NCBI RefSeq assembly: GCF_021404465.1
Contig: NZ_JABFTT010000004.1
Coordinates: 305,924-369,923 of the forward strand
Length of the DNA: 64,000 bases
Origin: Billgrantia zhangzhouensis
Lineage (GTDB): Bacteria > Pseudomonadota > Gammaproteobacteria > Pseudomonadales > Halomonadaceae
Direction: 5' to 3'
A program made the position numbers and the translations under genes. The notes below the pieces were generated by a model. The model ran no database searches. It saw only the letters and a program-made list of their open reading frames with translations, and was not told the DNA's origin. Shown here in pieces: positions 18,448 to 28,647 of this stretch; the first letter of the stretch is position 1, and every line of letters begins with the position of its first letter.

Positions 18448-18632
18448 GGGGCAATGCCGTCCAGCAGGAAGGTGATGGCAGGATTCTAGCTGGCAGTGCG
18501 CGGCTGAAACAGCGGAAATGAACGAGGAAAACCGGCCTGTTCCTGCCATTGAAATGACAGCGGCATCGCTATTCTTCAACCTCAAGAAGTTCCGCATGTC
18601 TTCCATCTGGGTTTCGCACGGGGAGCGCCGGC

Positions 18633-19046
18633 ATGATCGACCAGCTCGAGGCCGCCTTTAATTACCACCAGCAGGCGCTGGGCCTGCGCCAGCAGCGTCA
18701 CCAAATCCTGGCGAGCAACATCGCCAATGCCGATACGCCAAACTACAAGGCGCGCGACATCGATTTCGCCAGCGAGCTGAAGAAGGCCGTCGAGCAGGGT
18801 CGCCCGGCTGGCGGCGGGTTGTCGCTGGCGCGTACCTCCGAGCGGCATCTGGCGGGTCAGGCTCCGGCAACGCCCAGGCAGGATTTGCTCTATCGCATAC
18901 CCGACCAGCCAAGCCTGGATGGTAACACCGTGGACATGGATCGCGAGCGTACCCAGTTCGCCGACAACGCGGTGCGCTACCAGGCGGCGCTCACCATCAT
19001 GAACAGTCGCATCCAGGGGCTGAAGAACGCCATGCAGCCGGAATAA
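18633..19046 (+). CDS. flgB: Flagellar basal-body rod protein FlgB
   Basis: Proximal rod subunit. The 137 residues carry the rod signature [17 protein letters not shown] near residue 30 and the C-terminal helix [14 protein letters not shown]. First gene of flgBCDEFGHIJ; no clear sigma54 or sigma28 promoter could be read upstream. Confidence 0.95.
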   Translation: MIDQLEAAFNYHQQALGLRQQRHQILASNIANADTPNYKARDIDFASELKKAVEQGRPAGGGLSLARTSERHLAGQAPATPRQDLLYRIPDQPSLDGNTVDMDRERTQFADNAVRYQAALTIMNSRIQGLKNAMQPE

Positions 19047-19077
19047 CAGGCCGGATCAAAGGAAGAGAGATCTTACC

Positions 19078-19485
19078 ATGTCGATGTTTTCCGTGTTCGA
19101 TATCGCCGGCTCGGCCATGAGCGCCCAGTCGCAGCGAATGAACGTCACCGCCAGCAACCTGGCCAATGCCGACAGCGTGGCCGGGCCGGATGGAGAAGCC
19201 TACCGAGCCAAGCAGGTGCTGTTCGAGTCGCGCCTGCAGGGCGGGCATGGCATTGGCGGTGTCGGCGTGCGTGAAGTGGTCGAGGATCCCTCGCCGCTGC
19301 GCATGGAGTACCGTCCCGAGCATCCGCTGGCCAATGAAGAGGGCTACGTGTCCATGCCCAACGTCGAGCCGGTGCATGAAATGGTTAACATGATTTCGGC
19401 ATCGCGCTCCTATCAGGCCAACGTCGAGGTCATGAACACCAGCAAGCAGATGATGCTCAAGACACTCACGCTGGGCGAGGGCTGA
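19078..19485 (+). CDS. flgC: Flagellar basal-body rod protein FlgC
   Basis: Proximal rod subunit, 135 residues. The rod motif [13 protein letters not shown] is near residue 25, and the C-terminal helix [20 protein letters not shown] is the conserved axial-protein end. A GGAAGAGAG site precedes the ATG. It is 31 bp after flgB and 2 bp before flgD. Confidence 0.95.
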   Translation: MSMFSVFDIAGSAMSAQSQRMNVTASNLANADSVAGPDGEAYRAKQVLFESRLQGGHGIGGVGVREVVEDPSPLRMEYRPEHPLANEEGYVSMPNVEPVHEMVNMISASRSYQANVEVMNTSKQMMLKTLTLGEG

Positions 19486-19487
19486 TC

Positions 19488-20180
19488 ATGTCGACCACTA
19501 TCGATTCGAATGCCGCCTCGCGGGTGAATCAGGGTGGCCCGGGGGCCCGCGATGCCGGCCAGGCCGCCGAGCTGCGCAACAACTTCATGACCCTGTTGAT
19601 TACGCAGTTGCAGAACCAAGACCCGCTCAATCCCATGGACAACCATGAGATGACCAGCCAGTTGGCGCAGATCAACACCGTCAGCGGCATCGAAGAACTC
19701 AACGAGACGCTCTCCGGTATTACTGAGCAGATGAATGCCGGCCAGACCCTGCAGGCGACCGCCTTGATCGGCCAGGGCGTGCTGGTGCCGGGCGACCGTC
19801 TGCTGCTCGAGAAGGGTGAAGACGGCGAAGTATATACCACGCCATTCGGTATCGAGCTGCCCCAGTCGGCCGACAACGTAAGCGTGGTGATCACCAATGC
19901 CAGCGGCCAAGTGATCAATCGCTACGACATCGGGCCGGTCGAGGCGGGCGTGGAGTCATTCACCTGGAATGGCCAAACCAGCGAGGGTGAGGCGGCTGTG
20001 TCGGGCGCCTATCACGTGCGCATCGAGGCCACCAGCGGCGACAAGATGCTGGACGCCACCACGCTCAACTACGCCATTGTCGGCGGTGTCACGCCGCCTG
20101 ACAAGAACGGCGGCGTGAGACTGGATCTGGGTGGTGTCTATGGCCAGGTCACCCTCGATCAGGTCAAGCAGATTCTTTGA
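19488..20180 (+). CDS. flgD: Hook-capping protein FlgD
   Basis: Scaffold that caps the growing hook and permits FlgE assembly. The conserved N-terminal block FMTLLITQLQNQDPLNPMDN (about residues 33-52) is unmistakable, followed by the FlgD Ig-like and Tudor-like region (FTWNGQTSEGEAAVSGAYHV). 230 residues, the usual length. Confidence 0.95.
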   Translation: MSTTIDSNAASRVNQGGPGARDAGQAAELRNNFMTLLITQLQNQDPLNPMDNHEMTSQLAQINTVSGIEELNETLSGITEQMNAGQTLQATALIGQGVLVPGDRLLLEKGEDGEVYTTPFGIELPQSADNVSVVITNASGQVINRYDIGPVEAGVESFTWNGQTSEGEAAVSGAYHVRIEATSGDKMLDATTLNYAIVGGVTPPDKNGGVRLDLGGVYGQVTLDQVKQIL

Positions 20181-20236
20181 TTTCGCTAAGAACCGCGCAT
20201 AGCGGCACATTCAGCCGGTAGGCAGAGGAACGAAAC

Positions 20237-21796
20237 ATGAGTTTTTCACAAGCATTGAGCGGGTTGAATGCCCAGTCGCAGAGGCTGGGTACGATCGGTA
20301 ACAACATCGCCAACTCCCAGACAGTGGGGTTCAAGGGCTCCAGCGTCCAGTTTTCGGATGTCTTCGCCAACTCCCGGGTCGGCTTGGGTACCCGGGTCTC
20401 GACGGTGCTGCAGAACTTCAACGAGGGCAATATCGAGTCCACCAACCGCAACCTGGATCTGGCGGTGGCCGGTGATGGCTTCTTCCGCTACATGGATACC
20501 AGCGGCGAGGTGGTCTACTCGCGCAATGGCCAACTGATCATGCAGGCCAACGGCGACCTGGTGAATGCCCAGGGCTTTCAGATCATGGGTTACGGGCTCA
20601 ATGCTCAGGGACAGGTGCAAGTGGGTGGCCAGCCGGTACCGCTGAACATCTCCGCCGAGGAACTGGGCGCCAACGCCACCACCAATGCCACCACGGTGCT
20701 CAACCTCGATGCGCGGGAAAACGTGGGTAACGAACTCAGCGTTGCTGAAGTCGGCGGCACCGAGATCAGCTACCACTACGCCAACAACTTCACCGTCTAC
20801 GATTCGTTGGGCAACCCGGTTAACACCACCGTCTATTACGAGAAGGTGGGCGACAACCTGTGGCAGGCCAAGGTCGTGGCCGATGGCAACTACGATGCCG
20901 GCAACGATTTCATGATGCGGTTCAATTCGAACGGTACGCTGGTCGGTGCCGGCGAACCGATCGACCAGGCCCTGGTGGATGCCTTGGCCGACGCCCAAAC
21001 CAACCTGACCGACGCCCAGGCCAACCTGTCGGCTTTGCAAGGGGTGCTGAGTGAGCTTGCGTCTCTGGGCCAGGACGACTGGGATGATATCGGCCCGGAT
21101 TGGGAAAGTTACTTGCGTGACTTGAGTGACAATCCCGCCGTCCAGGCGGCGATTACCGATATCGATGAGAATGACATGGATGAACTGGCAGTTGTCATGG
21201 CCAGCTTGCAGGCCAGCGCCGACGACGCGCAGACCAGCGCCGCCGACGCGCAGGCCGCGCGCGACCTTGCCAGCCAGGCCGTGAACGATGCCGTTGGCAG
21301 CCTTACGGGCAACCAAGTCGCACTGACCTTTGCCTCCACCAGTGGCGCCGAGGACATCGAGTTCAACCTCAACCTTGCTGGTTCCACCCAGTTCGGCAAT
21401 AGCTCCACCGTCAGCCAACTGACCCAGAACGGTTACACCTCCGGCACCCTGGTGGGCATCACCATCGAGGAAGACGGCACCATCATGCGCAACTACTCCA
21501 ACGAGGAATCGCGCCCGGCGGGGCAGATCACCCTGGCCAGCTTCCGCAACCCCGAGGGCCTGATTCCCATGGGCGATAACGTCTGGCGCGCTTCGGCCGA
21601 GTCCGGCCAGGAACTGGTCGGTGCGCCAGGAACCGGCATGCTGGGCAGCATCGTGGCCAGCGCGGTCGAGACCTCCAACGTCGACATGGCGCGTGAGCTG
21701 GTGGATATGATCGTGGCGCAGCGGGCCTACCAGGCCAACTCGCAGACGATCAAGACTCAGGACGAACTCCTGCAGACCGTCATCAACCTGCGCTAA
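20237..21796 (+). CDS. flgE: Flagellar hook protein FlgE with an extra helical insert
   Basis: Builds the flexible hook. Conserved ends are present: N-terminal LSGLNAQSQRLGTIGNNIAN and C-terminal ELVDMIVAQRAYQANSQTIK. At 519 residues it is longer than the usual roughly 400. The excess is an Ala/Asp-rich insert at about residues 240-352 with heptad-like repeats (DALADAQTNLTDAQANLSAL and DDAQTSAADAQAARDLASQ) flanking a short acidic linker. The insert falls in the outward-facing middle domain. Frame and codon use are continuous, so it is a real part of the protein. Confidence 0.95.
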   Translation: MSFSQALSGLNAQSQRLGTIGNNIANSQTVGFKGSSVQFSDVFANSRVGLGTRVSTVLQNFNEGNIESTNRNLDLAVAGDGFFRYMDTSGEVVYSRNGQLIMQANGDLVNAQGFQIMGYGLNAQGQVQVGGQPVPLNISAEELGANATTNATTVLNLDARENVGNELSVAEVGGTEISYHYANNFTVYDSLGNPVNTTVYYEKVGDNLWQAKVVADGNYDAGNDFMMRFNSNGTLVGAGEPIDQALVDALADAQTNLTDAQANLSALQGVLSELASLGQDDWDDIGPDWESYLRDLSDNPAVQAAITDIDENDMDELAVVMASLQASADDAQTSAADAQAARDLASQAVNDAVGSLTGNQVALTFASTSGAEDIEFNLNLAGSTQFGNSSTVSQLTQNGYTSGTLVGITIEEDGTIMRNYSNEESRPAGQITLASFRNPEGLIPMGDNVWRASAESGQELVGAPGTGMLGSIVASAVETSNVDMARELVDMIVAQRAYQANSQTIKTQDELLQTVINLR

Positions 21797-21816
21797 GCGA
21801 ATAGGGTAGCCGAGTC

Positions 21817-22572
21817 ATGGATCGCATCCTCTATACCGCCATGAGCGGGGCCAAGCAGAGCATGGATCAGCAGGCCGTGGTCAGCCACAACCTATCGAAC
21901 GTCTCGACCAGCGGCTTTCGCGCCCAGCTACATGCCATGCGCGCCGTGCCGGTGCAGGGCGACGGCTTGTTGTCCACCCGTGTTTCCGTGGCGGCTTCCA
22001 CCCCGGGTAGCGACTTCAGCGCGGGGCCCATCACGCGTACCGGGCGCGGGCTGGACGTGGCCATGGAGGGCAATGCCTGGCTGGCCGTGCAGGCCGACGA
22101 TGGCACCGAGGCCTATACCCGCCGCGGCGATCTGGAAGTCGACGGCGACGGCCTGGTGACCGTGCTGGGGCGCCCGGTGATCGGTGAGGGCGGCCCGATC
22201 ATCGTGCCGCTGGGTTCCAGCGTCTCGGTGGGCGCCGATGGCACCTTGAGCGCCATCGGGGAGGGAGAGGGCCCCGAAGCCCTGGTAGACGTGGGCCGTC
22301 TCAAGCTCGTCACACCCGAGCAGGCCCTGCAGCGTGGCGACGACGGCCTGTTCCGCATGCCGCCCGATGCCGAAGGCGAAGTGGCGGCACTCGTGGCCGA
22401 TGAGGAAGCCCGAGTCGTCAGCGGCGCGCTGGAGGGCAGCAATGTCAGTGCGGTAGAGGCCATGGTGGCGATGATCGACGTGGCCAGGCGCTACGAAATG
22501 CAGATGAAGGTCATCAGCACCGCCGACGAAAACGCCCAGCGGGCCAATAACCTGCTCTCTATTCAGGGCTGA
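21817..22572 (+). CDS. flgF: Flagellar basal-body rod protein FlgF
   Basis: Proximal rod subunit, 251 residues. The N-terminal axial motif SHNLSNVSTSGFRAQL and C-terminal AMVAMIDVARRYEMQMKVI fit FlgF. Located 20 bp after flgE and before flgG in the standard order. Confidence 0.93.
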   Translation: MDRILYTAMSGAKQSMDQQAVVSHNLSNVSTSGFRAQLHAMRAVPVQGDGLLSTRVSVAASTPGSDFSAGPITRTGRGLDVAMEGNAWLAVQADDGTEAYTRRGDLEVDGDGLVTVLGRPVIGEGGPIIVPLGSSVSVGADGTLSAIGEGEGPEALVDVGRLKLVTPEQALQRGDDGLFRMPPDAEGEVAALVADEEARVVSGALEGSNVSAVEAMVAMIDVARRYEMQMKVISTADENAQRANNLLSIQG

Positions 22573-22665
22573 GGGCCTTCTATACAAGGGCTGAGGGCTC
22601 TCCACCCAAGGTTAAAAGGTATCCAATCTCGGGCTGACGGCCCGTGGGGGTCGAGGAAACGTATC

Positions 22666-23448
22666 ATGATCAAGTCACTGTGGACGGCCAAGACTGGCCT
22701 GGAGTCGCAGCAGGTCAAACTGGACGTCATCTCCAACAACTTGGCCAATGTCAGCACCAATGGCTTCAAGCGCTCGCGGGCGGTGTTCGAGGACCTGCTC
22801 TACCAGAACCTGCGCCAGCCCGGCGCGCAGAACAACGTGCAGAATCGCCTGCCCTCGGGTATGCAGGTCGGCACCGGCGTGCGCCCGGTGGCCACCGAGC
22901 GCCTGCACACCCAAGGTGGCGTGGAGCACACCGGCAACTCGCGTGACCTGGCGATCAACGGCAACGGCTTCTTTCAGGTGTTGCTGCCGGATGGCACCAC
23001 CGCCTACACCCGCGACGGCAGCTTCCAGCTCGACGAGAATGGCCAGATGGTCACCGCCAACGGCTATCCGCTGGAGCCGGCGATCATCATTCCTGACAAC
23101 GCCCTGTCGATCTCAATCGGTGAGGACGGTATCGTCTCGGTGACCCAGCCCGGCGTGAACCAGTCGCTGGAAGTGGGCCAGATCAACATCTCCACCTTCG
23201 TCAACCCAACCGGCCTGGAGAGCGTCGGCGGCAACCTCTACCTGGAAACCACCGCCTCGGGTCCACGCAATGAGACCATGCCGGGAATGAACGGCGCCGG
23301 GCGGCTGTTCCAGAATTACGTCGAAACCTCCAACGTCAACGTGGTGGAGGAGATGGTCAGCATGATCCAGACCCAGCGGGCCTATGAAATCAACAGCCGT
23401 GCCGTGCAGACCAGCGACGAGATGCTGGCGCGCCTGAGCCAGCTATGA
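22666..23448 (+). CDS. flgG: Flagellar distal rod protein FlgG
   Basis: Forms the distal rod that passes through the P and L rings. The 260-residue length, start [36 protein letters not shown] and the end [20 protein letters not shown] are all typical. Confidence 0.96.
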   Translation: MIKSLWTAKTGLESQQVKLDVISNNLANVSTNGFKRSRAVFEDLLYQNLRQPGAQNNVQNRLPSGMQVGTGVRPVATERLHTQGGVEHTGNSRDLAINGNGFFQVLLPDGTTAYTRDGSFQLDENGQMVTANGYPLEPAIIIPDNALSISIGEDGIVSVTQPGVNQSLEVGQINISTFVNPTGLESVGGNLYLETTASGPRNETMPGMNGAGRLFQNYVETSNVNVVEEMVSMIQTQRAYEINSRAVQTSDEMLARLSQL

Positions 23449-23503
23449 TCGTCGACACATTGAACCTCCTGGACCACGAGCGTAGGGCCGGAAGCGAGTG
23501 AGA

Positions 23504-24199
23504 ATGAAAGGTACGAGTTTGGCGGCCCCGCGAGTGGCCATGGCGATTCTTGCCATTGCGATGTTGGCCTTGGGTGGATGTGCCCAAGTGCCGCGTGCCT
23601 CGGTGGTGGGGGAGCAGGAGCAGATCAATATCATCGAACCGCCGCCGCGGCTGGCCAATGGCTCCATCTATCAGGGCCATCGTGGATCGCAGCCGCTGTT
23701 CGAGGATCGCCGTCCGCGCATGGTGGGCGATATCTTGACCATCGTATTGGATGAGCAGGTCAGCGCCAGCAAGAACTCACAGTCCAATGCGAATCGCAAC
23801 GCCTCCTCCGGCTTGAGCTTTGATCAGCAGTCCGATGCGCTGGATGCGCTGGCCAACCTCGGTTTCGATATCTCTGCCGCCGGCGATGTCGGCTTCTCCG
23901 GCGGCGGTGGCTCCCAGGCCAGCAACAGCATGACCGGTACCATTACCGTCTCGGTGCTCGAGGTAATGCACAATGGCAACCTGCGGGTACGTGGCGAGAA
24001 GCAGATCGGCATCAACCAGGGCGTCGAGTTCATTCGCTTCTCCGGGGTGGTCAATCCGCGCACTATCACCGGACAGAATACCGTGTCTTCCACGGCGGTG
24101 GCCGATGCGCGTATCGAGTACGTGGGCAACGGCTATATCAGCGAGGCGCAGCATATGGGCTGGCTGCAGCGCTTCTTCCTGAACATTTCGCCTTTCTGA
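23504..24199 (+). CDS. flgH: Flagellar L-ring lipoprotein FlgH
   Basis: Outer-membrane ring around the rod. A lipoprotein signal peptide ends in the lipobox LGGC, with the lipidated Cys at residue 26 from the ATG at 23504 (an in-frame GTG six bases earlier is a less likely start). Conserved stretches GSIYQGHRGSQPLFEDRR, GDILTIVLDEQVSASKNSQS and GVVNPRTI are present. 231 residues. Confidence 0.95.
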   Translation: MKGTSLAAPRVAMAILAIAMLALGGCAQVPRASVVGEQEQINIIEPPPRLANGSIYQGHRGSQPLFEDRRPRMVGDILTIVLDEQVSASKNSQSNANRNASSGLSFDQQSDALDALANLGFDISAAGDVGFSGGGGSQASNSMTGTITVSVLEVMHNGNLRVRGEKQIGINQGVEFIRFSGVVNPRTITGQNTVSSTAVADARIEYVGNGYISEAQHMGWLQRFFLNISPF

Positions 24200-24220
24200 G
24201 CGGCCGCGAGCGAGGCGACC

Positions 24221-25360
24221 ATGACGACTCCCATGAAGTTCAAGCCAAACCGTTCTCCCTCCTTGGTGGCAAAGCTCCTGTTACTGGCATGTTTATGCCT
24301 GCTGGCGTTGCCGGCCCAAGCCGAGCGCATTCGTGAAATCGCCAACTTTGCCGGCGTTCGCGACAACGTACTGGTCGGCTATGGCCTGGTGGTCGGGCTC
24401 GACGGCACCGGCGACCAGACCATGCAGGCGCCGTTCACCGGGCAGAGTCTCACCAACATGCTCTCCCAGCTTGGCATCACCGTGCCGCCGGGCACCAACA
24501 TGCAACTGCGCAACGTGGCGGCGGTGATGGTCACCGCCGATCTGCCGCCGTTCTCGCGTCCGGGGCAGCGGTTGGACGTCAACGTTTCCTCGATCGGCAA
24601 CGCCCGCAGCCTGCGTGGCGGCACCCTGCTGATGACCCCGCTCAAGGGGGCCGATGGCGACACCTACGCGATTGCCCAAGGCAACCTGCTGGTGGGCGGA
24701 GCGGGGGCGGCCGCGGGCGGTGCCCAGGTGCAGGTCAACCAACTGGCTGCGGGACGCATTGCCGGCGGGGCCATGGTCGAACGCGAGGTACCGCTGGATC
24801 TTGGCGCCAATGCCGGTTTGCTCGAACTCGAACTCAAGCAGACCGACTTCGGTACCGTGCAGCGGGTGGTCAACGCCATCAACGATGAGTTTGGCCGCCC
24901 GGTGGCGGCGGCGCGGAACGGTCGGGTCATCGCACTGGATGGCCCCGCGAACCCCAACTCCCGGGTCAACTTCATGGCTCAGGTGGAAAACATTCGCGTC
25001 ACACCCATGGAGGCCCCGGCCAAGGTCGTGTTCAACGCCCGCACCGGCTCCGTGGTGATGAACAGCGCCGTGACACTGCGGCGTGCCGCCGTGGCCCACG
25101 GCAACCTGTCGATCGTCATCGATAGCCGCTTCCTGGTCAGCCAGCCGGCCCCGTTCGGCGAAGGTGAAACCGTGGTCGTGCCCGATACCGAGATCGAACT
25201 GCAGGAACAGGATGCCTACCTGCGCGTCGTCGAAGGCGCCGACCTGGTCGATGTGGTCAATGCCCTCAACGCGCTTGGTGCCACGCCCAGCGACCTGATG
25301 GCAATCCTCGAGGCACTCAAGGCTTCCGGTTCGCTGCGCGCCGACCTGGAGATCATCTGA
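24221..25360 (+). CDS. flgI: Flagellar P-ring protein FlgI
   Basis: Periplasmic ring around the rod. A signal peptide (LLLLACLCLLALPAQA) precedes ERIREIANFAGVRDNVLVGY, the conserved start of mature FlgI. 379 residues from the ATG at 24221; a second ATG at 24233 would give a shorter signal peptide. The stop overlaps the flgJ start (ATGA). Confidence 0.96.
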   Translation: MTTPMKFKPNRSPSLVAKLLLLACLCLLALPAQAERIREIANFAGVRDNVLVGYGLVVGLDGTGDQTMQAPFTGQSLTNMLSQLGITVPPGTNMQLRNVAAVMVTADLPPFSRPGQRLDVNVSSIGNARSLRGGTLLMTPLKGADGDTYAIAQGNLLVGGAGAAAGGAQVQVNQLAAGRIAGGAMVEREVPLDLGANAGLLELELKQTDFGTVQRVVNAINDEFGRPVAAARNGRVIALDGPANPNSRVNFMAQVENIRVTPMEAPAKVVFNARTGSVVMNSAVTLRRAAVAHGNLSIVIDSRFLVSQPAPFGEGETVVVPDTEIELQEQDAYLRVVEGADLVDVVNALNALGATPSDLMAILEALKASGSLRADLEII

Positions 25361-26490
25361 TGAGCATTCAGGACATGGGCAGCCAGTTCGCCCTCGACGT
25401 GCAGGGGCTCGAGCGGCTCAAGCATACTGCGCGCAACGACGAGGCGGCCGGTTTGCGCGGCGCGGCCCAACAGTTCGAGGCGCTGTTCCTGCAGATGATG
25501 CTCAAGAGCATGCGCGACACCGTTCCCTCGGGTGGCCTGCTCGACAGCCAGCAGACCGAGTTCTACCAGTCGCTGCTCGACCAGCAGTGGGCGCAGACCA
25601 TGGCGGGGCGGGGTATCGGCTTGGCCGATCATCTGGTGGCACAGTTGGAAGGCCAGTTGGGAACCTCGACCCCACGCTCCGGCGTGGCGGATCGCGAACT
25701 GAGTGAACTCATCGCCGGCATCCCGCGCGGCACGCCCCGGGTACTCCAGGATGCCTTGCAGCCCGCACGCGAGAGGGAAGAGAAGCTTACCGAACGGCAT
25801 GCTGCGGACCCGGGGCAAGAAACAGAGCGGGTCGCCATGCCGGCCAGCTTCCTCGATGAGCTCGAGAGCGTGCGCGGCGGCTTCATGGCGGCACTCGATG
25901 CCACGCTGCCCGCCTCAGCGTCCGCTGCACAGGCAGGCAGCCCGGCGGCGCCGGCAGGGGCGAACGCCCGCTCCGGCTCGACCGACCGGGGGCCTGAGTA
26001 TGTACAGCGTTTCATGGAGCGGCTCTCGGCGCCCGCCCAAGCCGCCAGCCGCAAGACCGGTGTGCCGGCCGAGCTGATTCTGGCCCAGGCGGCCCTGGAA
26101 ACCGGCTGGGGGCGCCACGAGATTGCCACGGCCGATGGTCGCAACAGCTATAACCTGTTCGGTATCAAGGCGGGCAGCAGTTGGAAAGGGCGTACTACCG
26201 ACATCGTGACCCATGAATACATCAATGGTCAGCGTACCCGGGTCGTCGATAGCTTCCGCGTCTACAACTCGTTCGAAGAAGCCTTCACCGATTATGCGCG
26301 GCTGATCGGGACCAACCCCCGCTATGCCGAGGTGACGACGGCAGGCAGCCCGGAGCAGGCGGCCAGGGCGCTGCAGGCGGGCGGCTACGCCACCGACCCG
26401 GCCTATGCCGACAAGCTGATCGCGGTGATGAACGGCATGGGGCCGATGCAGGCGCAGCGCGGCGACTCGCTGGTCTTTTTCAGCTATTGA
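25360..26490 (+). CDS. flgJ: Rod cap and peptidoglycan hydrolase FlgJ
   Basis: Bifunctional rod-assembly protein. The N-terminal rod-cap domain (about residues 1-110) contains AAQQFEALFLQMMLKSMRDT. A Pro/Ala-rich linker leads to a GH73 glucosaminidase domain (about 215-376) with the catalytic Glu in LAQAALETGWG and NLFGIKAG. The muralytic domain makes a hole in peptidoglycan for the rod. The gene ends 4 bp before the second TIR element. Confidence 0.95.
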   Translation: MSIQDMGSQFALDVQGLERLKHTARNDEAAGLRGAAQQFEALFLQMMLKSMRDTVPSGGLLDSQQTEFYQSLLDQQWAQTMAGRGIGLADHLVAQLEGQLGTSTPRSGVADRELSELIAGIPRGTPRVLQDALQPAREREEKLTERHAADPGQETERVAMPASFLDELESVRGGFMAALDATLPASASAAQAGSPAAPAGANARSGSTDRGPEYVQRFMERLSAPAQAASRKTGVPAELILAQAALETGWGRHEIATADGRNSYNLFGIKAGSSWKGRTTDIVTHEYINGQRTRVVDSFRVYNSFEEAFTDYARLIGTNPRYAEVTTAGSPEQAARALQAGGYATDPAYADKLIAVMNGMGPMQAQRGDSLVFFSY

Positions 26491-26494
26491 TCCC

Positions 26495-26638
26495 TAGGTT
26501 TGTACGAAAAGTCGGCGAGCGATGGCCAGACAAGGCAAAAATCGGCGAAAAGACGGAGTTTACGGGGTGTAAATGAGTAGTTTGAGCCGATTTTTAACGC
26601 CGTATGGGCGAGCGCAGACAGTTTTCGTACAGAGCCTA
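26495..26638. repeat. TIR element, short copy (MITE/BIME-like)
   Basis: A 144-bp non-coding unit bounded by TAGGTTTGTACGAAAA and the complement of TAGGCTCTGTACGAAAA. It shares the core of the 267-bp element at 17415-17681 in inverted orientation but lacks its two internal segments. It is flanked by TA on each side and fills almost the whole flgJ-flgK gap before the flgK promoter. Confidence 0.85.
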
Positions 26639-26663
26639 AAGTTCCGGCTGGACGGGCCGATAT
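26637..26663 (+). promoter_or_regulatory. Sigma28 promoter of flgKL
   Basis: TAAAGTTC, 11 bases, GCCGATAT. Its first two bases are the last TA of the TIR element. The -10 box is 29 bases before the flgK ATG. Confidence 0.85.
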
Positions 26664-26692
26664 AACGGACATTGGCGAAAGGAAACGACACC

Positions 26693-28627
26693 ATGAGCAT
26701 CCTATTTTCCGTTGGCCTGAGCGGTTTGAATGCCGCCCAGAACGCGCTGAACACTACCGGCAACAACATCAGCAACGTCTATACGCCCGGTTATAACCGG
26801 GAGCTGACGATTTTTGGCCAGAGCCGTGCCGATGCCGGCGTGCAGGTCAATGACATTCAGCGCCAGTACAACCAGTACGTGGCCTCGCAGCTCAACGCCG
26901 CGACCAGTGCCTCCAGTGCGTTGAGAACCTACGAAAACCAGATCAGCCAGATCGACAACCTGCTGGCCGACCGCGAGGCCGGCCTGGCGCCGCTGATGCA
27001 GAACTTCTTCTCGTCGCTGGAGGATCTCGCCGGTGCGCCGTCCGACCCGGCTGCGCGCCAGGGGTTACTCGGTACCGCCGACACGCTGACGGCCCAATTC
27101 CGCGCGTTCGATAGCTACCTGCAGGACATGCAGGAGGGCATCAACGGCCAGATCAGGGACGAAGTCACCCAGATCAACAACATGACCGAGCAACTTGCGA
27201 CCCTCAATCGCGAGATCGCACTGGCCCGCGCACGCAGCGGCGAGGCGCCCAACAGCCTGCTCAATCAGCGCGACCACCTGGTGCATGAGCTAAGCGAGCG
27301 CATGGACATTCGCTTGAACATCCAGGATGGCAAGAGCTACAACATCAGCCTGCCCAACGGCCAGCCGCTGGTGTCGGGCACCAATCACTATCGTCTGGAG
27401 GCGATGGACTCGCCCCACGACCCGCAGCGTACCGTGCTGGGCTATCGCGACTCCAGCGGCAACCTGGTATCGCTGCCGGAAAACACCATTCAGGGCGGCA
27501 CCCTGGGCGGCCTGATGACCTTCCGCGCCGAGACGCTGGACAAGACCCAGAACCAGATCGGTCAACTGGCCGTATCGCTGGCGGTGGGTTTCAACGAGCA
27601 GCATCGCCAGGGCATTGACCTCAATGGCGAGCAGGGTGAGGACTTCTTCGGTATCGGTCAGCCCCAGGCCTACTCCAACGAGCGCAATAGCGGCGGGGTG
27701 GAGGTCGTTGAGGCGAGCTTCGATACGGCCAATATCGACAAGCTGCGCGCCACCGATTACACGGTACGCTTCACCGGTGGTGAGCCGCAGGTGATTCGCA
27801 AGGATAACGGTCAGGCCGTGCCGGCCGATGAGATCGACTGGGATGCCGGTTCCTCGACCCTCAGCTTCGGCGGCATCACACTGGAATTCAGCGGTACTCC
27901 GGCTGACGGCGACCGCTTCGAGGTGCAGCCGGTACGCCGCGCCGCGGCCAATTTCGAGGCGCTGATCAGCGACCTGGACAAGATCGCGGCGGGTGATCCG
28001 ACGGGCGAAGGGGGGAGCGCGCTTCATTCCTTCAAAAGTTCGGGCGATCTGGATGTTAGTGGCCTCAGCGTAACGTCAGGAGCTTTTTCCAACAGCAAGG
28101 AATACCAGCTCGAGGTGGACTCGGACGGTACGTTGTCACTGACACCTGCGGCAACGATTAGAGTTAATGGTGAGGTCTTCGATGCGTCTACTGAGGAATT
28201 GGCGGCCGGGGACACCATCGTTATAGATGGCATCACTTTTACGCTTGGCGAACTTCCTGAAGAAGGTGAAACGGCGACCTTGACGGTCACCCAGAACATC
28301 ATTGCTGCCACCGGCGACAACCGTAATGCTCTGGCGCTACAGGACCTGCAGAACAAGGCGTTGGTGGGCGGTCGCGCAACAGTCAGCCAAGCCTACGCGG
28401 GCATGATCAGCGATGTCGGCAACCGCACCAATATCGTGCAGGTCAACCTCGATGCGCGCCAAGGGCTCACCGATCAGCTCAAGGCGGTGCAGCAGTCCGA
28501 GTCCGGCGTCAACCTGGACGAGGAGGCCGCCAATCTGATCCGCTATCAGCAGTTCTACATGGCCAACGCCAAGGTCATCGATACTGCCTCGACGCTGTTC
28601 GACACCATTCTTGGCTTGCGTAACTGA
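26693..28627 (+). CDS. flgK: Hook-filament junction protein 1, FlgK
   Basis: First junction zone between hook and filament. The N-terminus MSILFSVGLSGLNAAQNAL with NNISNVYTPGYNREL, and the C-terminus NLIRYQQFYMANAKVIDTA, are conserved. 644 residues from the ATG at 26693, which has a GGAAA site; the large middle domain is acidic. Transcribed from a sigma28 promoter together with flgL. Confidence 0.95.
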   Translation: MSILFSVGLSGLNAAQNALNTTGNNISNVYTPGYNRELTIFGQSRADAGVQVNDIQRQYNQYVASQLNAATSASSALRTYENQISQIDNLLADREAGLAPLMQNFFSSLEDLAGAPSDPAARQGLLGTADTLTAQFRAFDSYLQDMQEGINGQIRDEVTQINNMTEQLATLNREIALARARSGEAPNSLLNQRDHLVHELSERMDIRLNIQDGKSYNISLPNGQPLVSGTNHYRLEAMDSPHDPQRTVLGYRDSSGNLVSLPENTIQGGTLGGLMTFRAETLDKTQNQIGQLAVSLAVGFNEQHRQGIDLNGEQGEDFFGIGQPQAYSNERNSGGVEVVEASFDTANIDKLRATDYTVRFTGGEPQVIRKDNGQAVPADEIDWDAGSSTLSFGGITLEFSGTPADGDRFEVQPVRRAAANFEALISDLDKIAAGDPTGEGGSALHSFKSSGDLDVSGLSVTSGAFSNSKEYQLEVDSDGTLSLTPAATIRVNGEVFDASTEELAAGDTIVIDGITFTLGELPEEGETATLTVTQNIIAATGDNRNALALQDLQNKALVGGRATVSQAYAGMISDVGNRTNIVQVNLDARQGLTDQLKAVQQSESGVNLDEEAANLIRYQQFYMANAKVIDTASTLFDTILGLRN

Positions 28628-28647
28628 TCTTCAGGGAGTCCAGTACG

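Noticed and set aside
20246..21418. 390-codon minus-strand open frame opposite flgE
   Set aside because: Shadow of flgE codon bias; no domain, no ribosome site.
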